From assembly GCF_000166135.1 (NCBI RefSeq), contig NC_014666.1, forward strand, positions 5,642,001-5,706,000: a stretch of 64,000 bases of DNA. Reading direction: 5' to 3'. A program made the position numbers and the translations under genes. Shown here one piece after another: positions 28,222 to 36,904 of the stretch. Under the pieces are notes generated by a model. It saw only the letters and a program-made list of their open reading frames with translations. It ran no database searches and was not told where the DNA came from. Each line of letters begins with the position of its first letter. The stretch's first letter is position 1. The stretch comes from Pseudofrankia inefficax (GTDB lineage: Bacteria; Actinomycetota; Actinomycetes; Frankiales; Frankiaceae).

Positions 28222-29481
28222 ATGGACATTGGGCCGCACGGAACCGCCGCCTGGCGAGACGCCGCTGCCCGATGCCCGAAGACGATGGCGCACGGTCCCT
28301 GCGCCGGCGTCGACGCCGAAGGCGCCTGTGAGGTGCCCGGCTTTGGGGCCTGCACGTTCCTCGACGTCCGCGCCGCCGACTGGCCGTACGCGCGAAGCCT
28401 CGGCGCCACGCCGCCCAGCCCGAACGGCGTCGCGACCGCCCGCCCGCACCCGACGGTCGCCGCCTTCCGCGCGGCGGCGGCGACCCGGCCGGTCGTCGTC
28501 GCGGACCTGCCGGCGGCGCCGCTGTCGGCGGCCAGCCTGCGGGCGAGCGCCGCGATGCTCGCCGGTGCGGCCGACGCCTGCCTGCTCGGCGATCACGGCG
28601 GCGCCCGGGTCCAGTTCCCGCCGTCCTACCGGGCGCGGCTGCTCGCCGACGAGGGCGTGGCTGCCTGGGTGGGCCTCAACTGCCGGGACCGCAACCGGGT
28701 CGCGATCGAGGGGGAGATCGCCGCCTGCCTCGACGCCGGGGCGGTCGCGGTCCACTGCGTGACCGGCGACCACCCGGCCCTCGGCCACCGCCCGGACGCG
28801 GCGGCGGTGTTCGACCTGGACAGCGTCGACCTCGTGGCCCTGGCCGCCGCGGCGGCGGCCCGCGACGGCGGCGCGCTGTGCTCGGTGGCGCACGCCCCGG
28901 CCACCCCGCCGACCGACCGGCGGCTGGCCCGGCTGCTCACCAAGATCGACGCGGGCGCCGACGTGGTGTTCGTCGACCACTGCGGCGGGGCCGGGCCGGT
29001 CGCGGACGCCGTCGGCGAGCTGCGCGCGGCCGGGTTCGGCGGGCTGGTGCTCGCCTGCGTCCCGGTCGTCACGAGCGCGGCGTCGGCGGCCGTCGTCGCC
29101 TCGTTCGCGGGCGACCGGCTGCCGGCCGGCTACCTCGACCGGATCACGGGCGGGACCGCCGCCGACTGGACGCCCGGCGCGGCCGGCCACAGCGCGAACG
29201 GGAGCGGCCCGAACGGCCTGACGGCGGCCGAGGTGGCCGAGATCGAGACCGCCGGGATCGCGGAGGGCACCGAGCTCGCCGAACGGATGCTGGAGATCCC
29301 CGGCGTCGACGGCGTCAACCTCTCCGGCGGCGCCCCGCCCGGCCAGGAGGTGGCGCTCGCCGCCGCCATGGCCGAGATCGCGCGCCGGGTGCTGGGCGGC
29401 TCCGGGCCGCCCTCCCGCCGCCGGTCCCGCCCGACGGCCGCGAGGGTGGGGACTGGTGCACCTGGGGCAACCGGCGCATGA
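28222..29481 (+). CDS. MetV/MetF-like methylenetetrahydrofolate reductase family protein
   Basis: About 419 residues; ATG 28222 or GTG 28219. Residues 15-50 are a cysteine zinc-ribbon-like block (CPKTMAHGPCAG, GACEVPGFGAC), the MTHFR C-terminal/MetV signature, here at the front. Then comes a TIM barrel with MetF blocks: NCRDRNRVAIEGE, CVTGDHPALG and VFDLDSVDL. The MetF TQ-FD block reads VFVDHCGG, and the N-terminal catalytic Glu strand is not obvious, so activity is uncertain. It probably binds folate and FMN and may take one-carbon units released by the neighbouring catabolic enzymes. The amidohydrolase follows after a repeat array. The tail is Arg/Pro-rich. Confidence 0.75.
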   Translation: MDIGPHGTAAWRDAAARCPKTMAHGPCAGVDAEGACEVPGFGACTFLDVRAADWPYARSLGATPPSPNGVATARPHPTVAAFRAAAATRPVVVADLPAAPLSAASLRASAAMLAGAADACLLGDHGGARVQFPPSYRARLLADEGVAAWVGLNCRDRNRVAIEGEIAACLDAGAVAVHCVTGDHPALGHRPDAAAVFDLDSVDLVALAAAAAARDGGALCSVAHAPATPPTDRRLARLLTKIDAGADVVFVDHCGGAGPVADAVGELRAAGFGGLVLACVPVVTSAASAAVVASFAGDRLPAGYLDRITGGTAADWTPGAAGHSANGSGPNGLTAAEVAEIETAGIAEGTELAERMLEIPGVDGVNLSGGAPPGQEVALAAAMAEIARRVLGGSGPPSRRRSRPTAARVGTGAPGATGA

Positions 29482-29514
29482 GTGAATAGGAACGAAACGC
29501 CTACGGACGGACAC

Positions 29515-29578
29515 AGCCACCAAGCGAGACAGCCACCAAGCGAGACAGTCACCAAGCGAGACAGTCACCAGGCGGGAC
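29515..29578. repeat. Four tandem 16-bp repeats
   Basis: Unit AGCCACCAAGCGAGAC at 29515, 29531, 29547 and 29563. Copies 1 and 2 are identical; copy 3 has one change and copy 4 three. It lies 34 bases after the folate-protein stop and ends 63 bases before the amidohydrolase start. There are no spacers, so it is not a CRISPR array. Confidence 0.95.
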
Positions 29579-29641
29579 AACAGGCCAGACGGGAGACACG
29601 GTGGTCGGACGGCGACGCGGCACCGGCGGACGGAAGCTCGC

Positions 29642-30919
29642 ATGAGCTGGTTGCGTTCCGCGCGGAGGACGATGGGCGAGACCGTCGACGTCGAGCTGGC
29701 GGACGGGGTGATCGCGCAGGTCGTGCCCGCCAGCGCGGCCGGCGCGATCACGGCGGCCGGGGTCGGCCCCGGCGATGTCGACCTGTCCGGCCACGTGCTG
29801 ATGGCGTCGTTCGTCGAGCCCCACGCGCACCTGGACAAGGCGCTGACCGCGTCGCTGGTCCCCAACCTCACCGGGGACCTGCTCGGCGCGGTCGCCGCGA
29901 TGGACACGCTGCGGCCGATGACGACGCGGGCGGACATCATCGCCCGCGCCGAGGCGGCCCTGCGCATCCACCTCGCGTTCGGCACCACCCACATCCGCAC
30001 CCACGTCAACGTGCTGACCGGGGTGGGCCTCGAAGGGCTCGAGGCGCTCATCGAGGTCAGGGAACGCTGGCGCGGGGTCGTCGACCTGCAGCTGGCCGCC
30101 CTCGTCAACGACACGTCCGGGCCGCTGCTGCGGGCGGCGCTGCGCCTGGGCGCGGACGTCGCCGGCGGCTGCCCGCACATGGAGGACGACCCGGACCGGG
30201 CCGTCGCCGCGTGCCTGGACGCGGCCGGCGAGGCCGGGGTGCCGATCGACCTGCACACCGACGAGACCCTCGACCCGGCGGCGCTGAGCCTGGTGACGAT
30301 GGCCGATCTGGTCAGCCGCACCGGCTTCCCGCACCCGGTGACGGCGAGCCACTGCGTCAGCCTCTCGATGCAGCCGGTCGACCGGCAGGAGGAGATCGCC
30401 GAGCAGGTCGCCGCCGCCGGCATCGCCGTCGTCGCGCTCCCACAGACCAACCTGTTCCTGCAGGGCCGCGGCCACCCGGTCGCGACACCGCGCGGGCTCA
30501 CCGCCGTCGCGCCGCTGCTGCGGGCCGGGGCGACGGTCGCGGCCGGCGGTGACAACCTGCGCGACCCGTTCCACCTGGTCGGCCGAGGCGACGCCCTGGA
30601 GGTCGCGGCGCTGATGGTCATCGCCGGCCATCTCGACCCGGCCCGCGCGCTGTACACGGTCACCGAGGCGCCCCGCGCGGCGCTGGGCCTGCCGGCGGTC
30701 GACCTCTCCCCCGGCGCGCCCGCCGACCTCGTCGCGATTCCGGGGGCCGACGCCCTCGACGCCCTCGGCGCCGCAGGCGTCGCCCGCACCGTCTGGCGGG
30801 ACGGGCGGATCGTCGCCCACACCGTCGTGCACTCCGAGCTCGCCGTGCCGCCGACGGTCCTGGGCGGGCCGGGGCCGGCACGTTCGCTGGCGAGTGTCTC
30901 CTCCGGACCGAAGGCCTAG
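29642..30919 (+). CDS. Cytosine-deaminase-like amidohydrolase
   Basis: 425 residues. Start ATG 29642 is kept although ATG 29672 has a closer GGAGGA, because the family N-terminus (WLRSARRTMGETVDV) begins before it. Metal and active-site blocks of the CodA branch: EPHAHLDKAL, GTTHIRTHVN, DLHTDETLD, ASHCVSLS and GGDNLRDPF. These enzymes hydrolyse C-N bonds in cytosine, creatinine or related ring compounds. It is followed after three bases by ABC transporter genes, so the substrate is probably the imported compound. Which one cannot be said from sequence. Confidence 0.85.
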   Translation: MSWLRSARRTMGETVDVELADGVIAQVVPASAAGAITAAGVGPGDVDLSGHVLMASFVEPHAHLDKALTASLVPNLTGDLLGAVAAMDTLRPMTTRADIIARAEAALRIHLAFGTTHIRTHVNVLTGVGLEGLEALIEVRERWRGVVDLQLAALVNDTSGPLLRAALRLGADVAGGCPHMEDDPDRAVAACLDAAGEAGVPIDLHTDETLDPAALSLVTMADLVSRTGFPHPVTASHCVSLSMQPVDRQEEIAEQVAAAGIAVVALPQTNLFLQGRGHPVATPRGLTAVAPLLRAGATVAAGGDNLRDPFHLVGRGDALEVAALMVIAGHLDPARALYTVTEAPRAALGLPAVDLSPGAPADLVAIPGADALDALGAAGVARTVWRDGRIVAHTVVHSELAVPPTVLGGPGPARSLASVSSGPKA

Positions 30920-30922
30920 CCG

Positions 30923-31681
30923 ATGACGATGACGACCGAGCCCCCACCCGCGACCACCGCGGCGCTGCGCTTCGCCGGGGTCAGCAAGAGGTTCAAGGAC
31001 GGGACGGTCGCGCTCGCGGCAGCCGACCTGACCGTCGCGCCCGGCGAGTTCGTCTCCGTCGTCGGCCCGTCCGGCTGCGGCAAGTCGACCCTGCTGCGCC
31101 TGGCCAGCGGCCTGGACGACGTGACCGACGGCACGGTCGACGTCCAGTCGAAGTCCGTCGGCTACGTGTTCCAGGACGCCACCCTGCTGCCCTGGCGCAG
31201 CGTGCGGGACAACGTCCGGCTGCTCGCCGAGCTGGAGGGCCTGCCCAAGGCCGAGCGCGAGCAGCGGGTGGCCGCGGCGATCGAGCTCGTCGGGCTCGCC
31301 GGCTTCGAGAAGCACCTGCCGCACGAGCTGTCCGGTGGCATGCGGATGCGCACGTCGCTGGCCCGGTCGATGGTGCTCGCCCCGGACGTCTTCCTGTTCG
31401 ACGAGCCGTTCGGCGCGCTGGACGAGATCACCCGGGAACGACTCAACGACGAGCTCCTGCGGATGTTCACCCAGCAGCGGTTCGCGGCGCTGTTCATCAC
31501 CCACTCGGTGGCCGAGGCGGTGTTCATGTCCAGCCGGGTGCTGGTGATGACCGCCCGGCCGGGCCGGATCAAGGCCGAGGTCGGCGTCCCGTTCGCCTAC
31601 CCGCGCGTCCCGGAGATCCGGTACAGCGCCGAGTTCGCCGCGCTCTGCGGCGAGGTCTCCCGCCATCTCAGGGACGAGTGA
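30923..31681 (+). CDS. ABC transporter ATPase (SsuB/TauB/ThiZ type)
   Basis: 252 residues. Walker A GPSGCGKST, Q-loop FQDATLLPW, signature LSGGM, Walker B FLFDEPFGALD and switch THSVAEA. The Q-loop and D-loop forms are those of the nitrate/sulfonate/pyrimidine-precursor uptake branch. It powers the permease encoded next, whose start touches this stop. Confidence 0.93.
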   Translation: MTMTTEPPPATTAALRFAGVSKRFKDGTVALAAADLTVAPGEFVSVVGPSGCGKSTLLRLASGLDDVTDGTVDVQSKSVGYVFQDATLLPWRSVRDNVRLLAELEGLPKAEREQRVAAAIELVGLAGFEKHLPHELSGGMRMRTSLARSMVLAPDVFLFDEPFGALDEITRERLNDELLRMFTQQRFAALFITHSVAEAVFMSSRVLVMTARPGRIKAEVGVPFAYPRVPEIRYSAEFAALCGEVSRHLRDE

Positions 31682-32616
31682 GGATCATGTCGCTTGACTC
31701 CGTGACGCCGGCGGGCCCCGCCGGGCCGGTCGTGACCGCCGCTCCACCGGGGCCCGATGGCCTGCTCGTGCCGCACGCGGCTGACTTCGCCGTGCTCCAC
31801 GGGCAGGCGGGAGCCTTCCGGCTGCGCGGGGCGGTCGGGTTCGTCAACAGGTTCCTGCTGCCGCTTGTCGTGTTCGCGGTGTTCATCGGCGGCTGGTATC
31901 TGGTGACGTGGCTGGCGCTGACCCCGCAGCAGCGTTTCATGCTGCCGTTCCCGCACGAGGTCGTCCGGGTCGGCTTCTTCGACTGGTCGAACCTCAAGGC
32001 CATCCTGGAGGCCCTGAAGTACACCTGCATCGTCACGTTCATAGGTCTCGGGATCTCGATCGTGCTGGGTGTGCTCGCGGCGATCCTGATGAACCAGGCG
32101 AAGTGGCTGGAGAACGGGCTCTACCCGTGGGCGGTCGTCCTGCAGACGGTGCCGATCCTCGCGCTGACCCCGGTACTCAGCTTCTTCTTCGGGTTCGCGC
32201 TGACCAGCCGGACGATCGTCTGCGTCATCATCGCGTTCTTCCCGATCGTGTCGAACACGTTGTTCGGCCTGCAGTCCGTCGACCGCGGCATGCACGAGCT
32301 CTTCTCGCTGCACCGGACCGGTCGCCTGACCCGGCTGTGGAAACTGCAGCTGCCCGCCGCGATGCCGGCGATGTTTGCCGGTTTCCGGGTCGCCGCCGGC
32401 CTCTCGGTAATCGGCGCGATCGTCGGGGAGTTCTTCTTCAAGCAGGGCAATGCCGGGCTCGGCACCAACCTGTCCGTGTACAGCTCGCGGCTGGAGGGCG
32501 AGCGGCTGTGGGCGACGACCATTGTCGCCAGCCTGCTCGGGATAGCTGTCTTCGTGTTCTTCGGCTGGCTCTCCCGCCGCGTCGTCGGCCGGTGGTACCA
32601 GCCCAAGCGAGGCTGA
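31678..32616 (+). CDS. ABC transporter permease (SsuC type)
   Basis: 312 residues from GTG 31678, which overlaps the ATPase stop; ATG 31687 is an alternative. About six membrane helices. The cytoplasmic EAA loop is near FRVAAGLSVIGAIVGEF, preceded by LPAAMPAMFAGF, as in the SsuC/TauC family. The N-terminal 60 residues are soluble. It forms the channel for the lipoprotein-bound substrate. Confidence 0.9.
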   Translation: MRIMSLDSVTPAGPAGPVVTAAPPGPDGLLVPHAADFAVLHGQAGAFRLRGAVGFVNRFLLPLVVFAVFIGGWYLVTWLALTPQQRFMLPFPHEVVRVGFFDWSNLKAILEALKYTCIVTFIGLGISIVLGVLAAILMNQAKWLENGLYPWAVVLQTVPILALTPVLSFFFGFALTSRTIVCVIIAFFPIVSNTLFGLQSVDRGMHELFSLHRTGRLTRLWKLQLPAAMPAMFAGFRVAAGLSVIGAIVGEFFFKQGNAGLGTNLSVYSSRLEGERLWATTIVASLLGIAVFVFFGWLSRRVVGRWYQPKRG

Positions 32617-32626
32617 ACCCCTCGTC

Positions 32627-32658
32627 TTCTCGCGGCGCGAGCATTCGCGGCGCGAGAA
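32627..32658. promoter_or_regulatory. Intercistronic hairpin between permease and binding-protein genes
   Basis: TTCTCGCG-G-CGCGA, loop GCAT, TCGCG-G-CGCGAGAA: a 13-pair stem with one internal G-G mismatch, ten bases after the permease stop. Such hairpins often act as partial terminators or protect the RNA end, letting binding protein be made at a level different from the membrane parts. Confidence 0.65.
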
Positions 32659-32737
32659 CCCGCATCACCGCACCACAGCTCCACGTCCATCAACGCCATC
32701 CCAGGCCGCAGCGCCTGAGGACGCAGGGGGAGACTCG

Positions 32738-33967
32738 TTGACCGTCTCATCTAGGTCCATTAGCGGGATCGCGCGCCTGGGCCGCGGCCGGCTCGTCGCG
32801 GCCACGGCGGCCGCCGCCACCGTCGCCCTGGTCGCCGCCGCCTGTGGCGGCAGCACCACCGGCGGCTCGTCCGGCACACCGGCCTCCGCCGCCGCCGGCG
32901 GCGCGGTGCCAGCCCAGTACGACCTGAAGGCAGCCGGCTGCCCGAGCACGATCGTGCTCCAGTCCGACTGGAACCCGGAGTCGGAGCACGGCGGCCAGTA
33001 CCAGCTGCTCGGCCCGAACCCGTCGATCGACACCAAGAAGAAGTCCGTCACCAGCGAGCTGGTGGCCCATGGCGGCGTCGACACCGGGGTGAAGCTGCAG
33101 ATCCGCGCCGGCGGCCCGGCGATCGGCTTCCAGACCGTCACCTCGCAGCTGTATGCCGACAACAGCATCACGATCGGCTACGTCTCCACCGACGAGCAGA
33201 TCCAGCTGTCGAAGACCCAGCCGACCGTCGCGCTGCTGGCCGGGCTGGAGAAGAGCCCGCAGATCATCCAGTGGGACCCGGCCTCGCACCCGGACTTCAA
33301 GACCATCGCCGACATCGGCAAGACCGACACCAAGGTCCTGTACTTCCAGGGCGCCGCCTACATGGACTACTTCACCGGTGCCGGCATCCTGAAGAAGAGC
33401 CAGATCGACGGCTCCTATGACGGCACGCCGACGAACTTCGTCGCCTCCGGCGGCAAGTACGCCGTCCAGGGCTTCGCGACCTCCGAGCCGTACACCTGGT
33501 CGCACGAGGTCCGGTCCTGGGACAAGCCGCTGAAGTACCAGCTGGTCGCCGACGCGGGCTTCAACTTCTACCAGCAGGCCATCGGCGTGCGGGCCGACAA
33601 GGAAGCCGCGCTCAAGCCCTGCCTGACGAAGCTGATCCCGATCATGCAGCAGGCGATCGTCGACTTCGTGGGCAACCCGGGCGCGACCAACAAGCTCATC
33701 GTCGACCTGGTGAACAAGTACAACAACGGCTGGACGTACTCGGACGGCGTCGCGGACTACGCCGTCTCGACGATGAAGTCGCTGGGCATCATCGGCGACG
33801 GCGCCACCCCGACCCTCGGTGACTTCGACAGCGCCCGCGTCCAGCAGCTGATCGGCATTCTCACGCCGATCTACGACAAGGAAGGCAAGCCGGCCAAGGC
33901 TGGCCTCGTGCCGACCGACCTGTACGACAACTCCTTCCTCGACACGAAGATCGGCCTGACCTCCTAG
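32738..33967 (+). CDS. ABC transporter substrate-binding lipoprotein (NMT1/THI5-like)
   Basis: 409 residues from TTG 32738 behind GGGGGAG. A lipoprotein signal ends at the lipobox Cys C36 (LVAAACGG). The mature part is a type-II periplasmic binding fold, with IGYVSTDEQIQL in the first lobe and YFQGAAYMDYFTGAGILKK at the hinge. This family binds pyrimidine precursors, sulfonates, nitrate or aromatic acids. It is the capture protein of the three-gene transporter. A strong terminator follows. Confidence 0.88.
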   Translation: MTVSSRSISGIARLGRGRLVAATAAAATVALVAAACGGSTTGGSSGTPASAAAGGAVPAQYDLKAAGCPSTIVLQSDWNPESEHGGQYQLLGPNPSIDTKKKSVTSELVAHGGVDTGVKLQIRAGGPAIGFQTVTSQLYADNSITIGYVSTDEQIQLSKTQPTVALLAGLEKSPQIIQWDPASHPDFKTIADIGKTDTKVLYFQGAAYMDYFTGAGILKKSQIDGSYDGTPTNFVASGGKYAVQGFATSEPYTWSHEVRSWDKPLKYQLVADAGFNFYQQAIGVRADKEAALKPCLTKLIPIMQQAIVDFVGNPGATNKLIVDLVNKYNNGWTYSDGVADYAVSTMKSLGIIGDGATPTLGDFDSARVQQLIGILTPIYDKEGKPAKAGLVPTDLYDNSFLDTKIGLTS

Positions 33968-33994
33968 GTCTGCTCGTCTTCAGGAGAAAGGCCC

Positions 33995-34034
33995 GGTCCC
34001 GGTGGCCGCCCCTGCCAGGGCGGCCACCGGGACC
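33995..34034 (+). terminator. Very strong terminator after the transporter operon
   Basis: Perfect 17-base arms, GGTCCCGGTGGCCGCCC (33995-34011) and its complement (34018-34034), around a six-base loop, 28 bases after the stop. The next gene starts 58 bases later and must have a promoter of its own or depend on readthrough. Confidence 0.9.
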
Positions 34035-34092
34035 TCCCGTATCGCGCTGGACGGCCGCATCGCCGGACGGCCGCTTCGCTGGAAGGAAGGGA

Positions 34093-35457
34093 ATGGCGGA
34101 ACCCACGGTCCGCCCCCGCTTCGAACAGGCACGGCTGCCCGAGCCGACGCCGGTCGATCCGGAGGCGCTCAAGAGCCTCGACGCCGAGCTGAGCCGGATC
34201 CTCGGCGCGGACGCCGTCGCCCGGGACGACGCCGCGCGGCTGACCGCGTCGGCCGACTGGGCGCACATGAGCCCGGTGCTGGCGCCGATGCTGCCCGGCG
34301 GCGTGGCGGACCTCGTCGTCCGCCCGCCGGACGCCGACGGGATCGCGGCCGCGGTCGGCGCGGCGCACCGCCACCGGATCCCGGTGACCGTCCGCGGGCA
34401 GGGCACCGGGAACTACGGCCAGGGCATCCCGCTGTTCGGCGGGCTGGTGATCGACACGTCCCGGGCGACGAAGGTGCTCGCCGTCGAGGACGGCTGGATC
34501 ACCGCCGAGGCCGGCGCGTCGTTCGTCCTGATGGAGAAGGCGGCGCTGGCCACCGGCCAGGAGCTGGCCATCATGCCGTCGACCGTGGGCTCCACGATCG
34601 GCGGCTTCATCGCGGGCGGCGCCGGCGGTACCGGCTCGATCGCGAACGGCGCCATCTGGGACGGCTACATCCGCTCGCTGCGGGTCGTGCCGTGCACCGA
34701 CGACGCCATCCCGGTCGACGTCGGCTACCCGGACAACATCGCCCAGTCACACGCCTACGGCGTCAGCGGGGTCATCTCGACCGCCACCGTCGCCCTGCGC
34801 CCGGCGCGGCAGTGGACCGCGCTGTTCACCTCGTTCCCCGCGCTGGACGGCGCCGTGGCCGCCGGCCTGGAGCTGTTCGACCTGGCGCCGACGCCCCGGC
34901 TGCTGTCCCTGGACGAGGCGGGCGTCGTAGCCACCTACCGGCCGGCCGACCCGGCGATGCCGGCCGACCGCCTGTCGGTGCGCGGGATCGTCACCGAGGA
35001 CAGCGTCGACGCGGCGACCGCGATCGTCGAACGCCACGGCGGCCGGGTCGAGGCCGTCCGGCCGAAGGGCCCGGCGCTGGTGACGTCGCTGTCCTACAAC
35101 CACACCACCTACCGGGTCCGGAAGGTGCGCCCCGAGCTCACCCACCTGCAGTGCTCGGGTCCCGGGCTGACCGGGCGGCGCGCCGAGGTGGCCGAGATCG
35201 CCCCCGAGTCGCTGCTGCACCTGGAGGGCTTCTACCAGCCGGACACCGGCCGCCCCGACTGGGCGTCGATGCTGTTCCTGCGCTTCGACGACGTCGACAC
35301 CCTCTACGACCGGATGGCCCGGCTGGCCGACGTCGAGGTCTACGTCAACGACCCGCACACCTGGATGCTGCACTACAACCTCGACCTCATCCGGGCGGCC
35401 GCGGCCCGCTTCGACCCCGACGGCCTGCTCAACCCCGGCAAGCTGCCGGCGGCCTGA
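34093..35457 (+). CDS. FAD-binding (PCMH/VAO-type) oxidase
   Basis: 454 residues; GGAAGGAAGGG precedes ATG 34093. The N-terminal FAD domain reads VRPPDADGIAAAV, RIPVTVRGQGTGNYGQG and STVGSTIGGFIAGGAGG, with HAYGVSGVI later. No histidine sits at the usual covalent FAD site of the first block (Asn is there), so FAD is likely not bound covalently by that residue. Family enzymes oxidise alcohols, hydroxy acids or amines, giving peroxide or feeding a carrier. It follows the transporter and may act on the imported compound. Confidence 0.85.
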   Translation: MAEPTVRPRFEQARLPEPTPVDPEALKSLDAELSRILGADAVARDDAARLTASADWAHMSPVLAPMLPGGVADLVVRPPDADGIAAAVGAAHRHRIPVTVRGQGTGNYGQGIPLFGGLVIDTSRATKVLAVEDGWITAEAGASFVLMEKAALATGQELAIMPSTVGSTIGGFIAGGAGGTGSIANGAIWDGYIRSLRVVPCTDDAIPVDVGYPDNIAQSHAYGVSGVISTATVALRPARQWTALFTSFPALDGAVAAGLELFDLAPTPRLLSLDEAGVVATYRPADPAMPADRLSVRGIVTEDSVDAATAIVERHGGRVEAVRPKGPALVTSLSYNHTTYRVRKVRPELTHLQCSGPGLTGRRAEVAEIAPESLLHLEGFYQPDTGRPDWASMLFLRFDDVDTLYDRMARLADVEVYVNDPHTWMLHYNLDLIRAAAARFDPDGLLNPGKLPAA

Positions 35458-35537
35458 CTGTCGCCCCTCCCCCAGCCGGGTCGCGTTCCCGACAAGGATC
35501 GCGGAACCGGGCCGGTTGGGGCCGCGTCCAACCGGCC

Positions 35538-36842
35538 ATGCTTGCGCGACGTGAGTTCCTGCGAGGCGCGGTCCTGGCCGCGGCCGGTCTCGGGGTGGGC
35601 ACGCTGGCCACCGGATGCGGATCGAACGGCTCCCCCAGCGGGACGGTGGCGACGGCAGGGGACCGGAGCCGCGCGGCCGCGGACGGCGCCGACCTCCCCG
35701 GGGCAGCCGCCGCCGTCAGCGCCTTCAGCGCCGAGCTGTACCGGCGGCTCTCGGCGGCCGCCACGGGCAACCTGATCTGCTCGCCGTACTCGGCGGTCAT
35801 GGCCCTGGCCATGGCGCGCGCCGGCGCCGTCGGACGCACGGCCACGGAGCTGGACACCGTGCTGCACGCCCCGACGGCCGGTGGCGGCGACCCGCTGGGC
35901 CCCGGGTTGAACGCGCTGGCCCTGACGCTGGACGCCCGAGCCGGCGCGCGCAAGGACATGCACGGCGCGAAGGCGACGATCACCCTCGACGTGGCGAACG
36001 CGCTCTGGGGCCAGGACGGCGAGAAGTGGGAGGCGCCGTTCCTGACCACCCTGGCCCGGCACTACGGCGCGGGCATGCGGCTCGTCGACTACCGCGCCGA
36101 CTCGGCCGGCGCCGCGAAGGCGATCAACGCCTGGACCTCGCAGCAGACCAAGGGCCGCATACCCAAGATCGTCGACGGCCTGGACCCGTCCACCCGCCTG
36201 GTACTCGCCAACGCGCTCTACCTGCGTGCCCCCTGGAACTCGCCGTTCGGCGACGCCCAGCCCGCCCCGTTCACCCGCCTCGACGGCTCGGTCGTCCAGG
36301 CCCAGCTGATGAGCGTCGACGCCTACGACGCGGGTTACGCGACCGGGCCGGACTGGCAGGCGGTCGACGTCCCGTACGCCGGCGGCGAGCTGGCGATGGC
36401 GGTGATCCTGCCCGACCAGGGCCGGTTCGAGGCGGTCCGCGCCGCCCTCGACGGGACCGCGCTACGCCGCCTGCTGACCGGCCTGCAGGTGACCGGCGTC
36501 CAGCTGGACCTGCCGAAGTGGACGACGCGCACCCGCGTCCGCCTCGACGACGCGCTGGTCGCGCTGGGCATGCCGACCGCGTTCGGCGACAGCGCCGACT
36601 TCAGCGGCATGACCACCACCGAGAGGCTGTCCATCGCCTCGGTCCCACAGGAGGCCTTCGTCGCCGTAGACGAGCACGGCACCGAGGCCGCGGCCGCCAC
36701 CGCCGTCGTCATGGGCGTCTCGGCGATCGTGGCACCGAGGCGCAAACTGACCGTCGACCGCCCCTACCTGTACGTCATCCACGACCGCCCCACCGGAACG
36801 CCACTCTTCCTCGGCCACGTAACCGACCCGACCGCCGTCTGA
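35538..36842 (+). CDS. Serpin, Tat-exported lipoprotein
   Basis: 434 residues from ATG 35538. The start MLARREFLRG is a twin-arginine signal ending in lipobox LATGC (C27), so the protein folds in the cytoplasm and is then anchored outside. The serpin body follows, with NLICSPYSAVMALAM, NALYLRAPW and the hinge E379-HGTEAAAATAVV of the reactive loop. The alanine-rich hinge fits an inhibitory serpin. Counting from P15 Gly381 puts P1-P1' near Ser395-Ala396, which would suit elastase- or subtilisin-like proteases. Bacterial serpins are uncommon. Possible roles are protection from secreted proteases of self, host or rivals. Confidence 0.92.
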   Translation: MLARREFLRGAVLAAAGLGVGTLATGCGSNGSPSGTVATAGDRSRAAADGADLPGAAAAVSAFSAELYRRLSAAATGNLICSPYSAVMALAMARAGAVGRTATELDTVLHAPTAGGGDPLGPGLNALALTLDARAGARKDMHGAKATITLDVANALWGQDGEKWEAPFLTTLARHYGAGMRLVDYRADSAGAAKAINAWTSQQTKGRIPKIVDGLDPSTRLVLANALYLRAPWNSPFGDAQPAPFTRLDGSVVQAQLMSVDAYDAGYATGPDWQAVDVPYAGGELAMAVILPDQGRFEAVRAALDGTALRRLLTGLQVTGVQLDLPKWTTRTRVRLDDALVALGMPTAFGDSADFSGMTTTERLSIASVPQEAFVAVDEHGTEAAAATAVVMGVSAIVAPRRKLTVDRPYLYVIHDRPTGTPLFLGHVTDPTAV

Positions 36843-36904
36843 GCCCGCGGGCCGCCGAGCCTCTCGGACCTTTGCACCGCGCGCCTGCCCCGGGCTCGCT
36901 CCGC

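Noticed and set aside
29515-29578. CRISPR array
   Set aside because: Units are 16 bases and directly adjoining, with no spacers and no cas genes.
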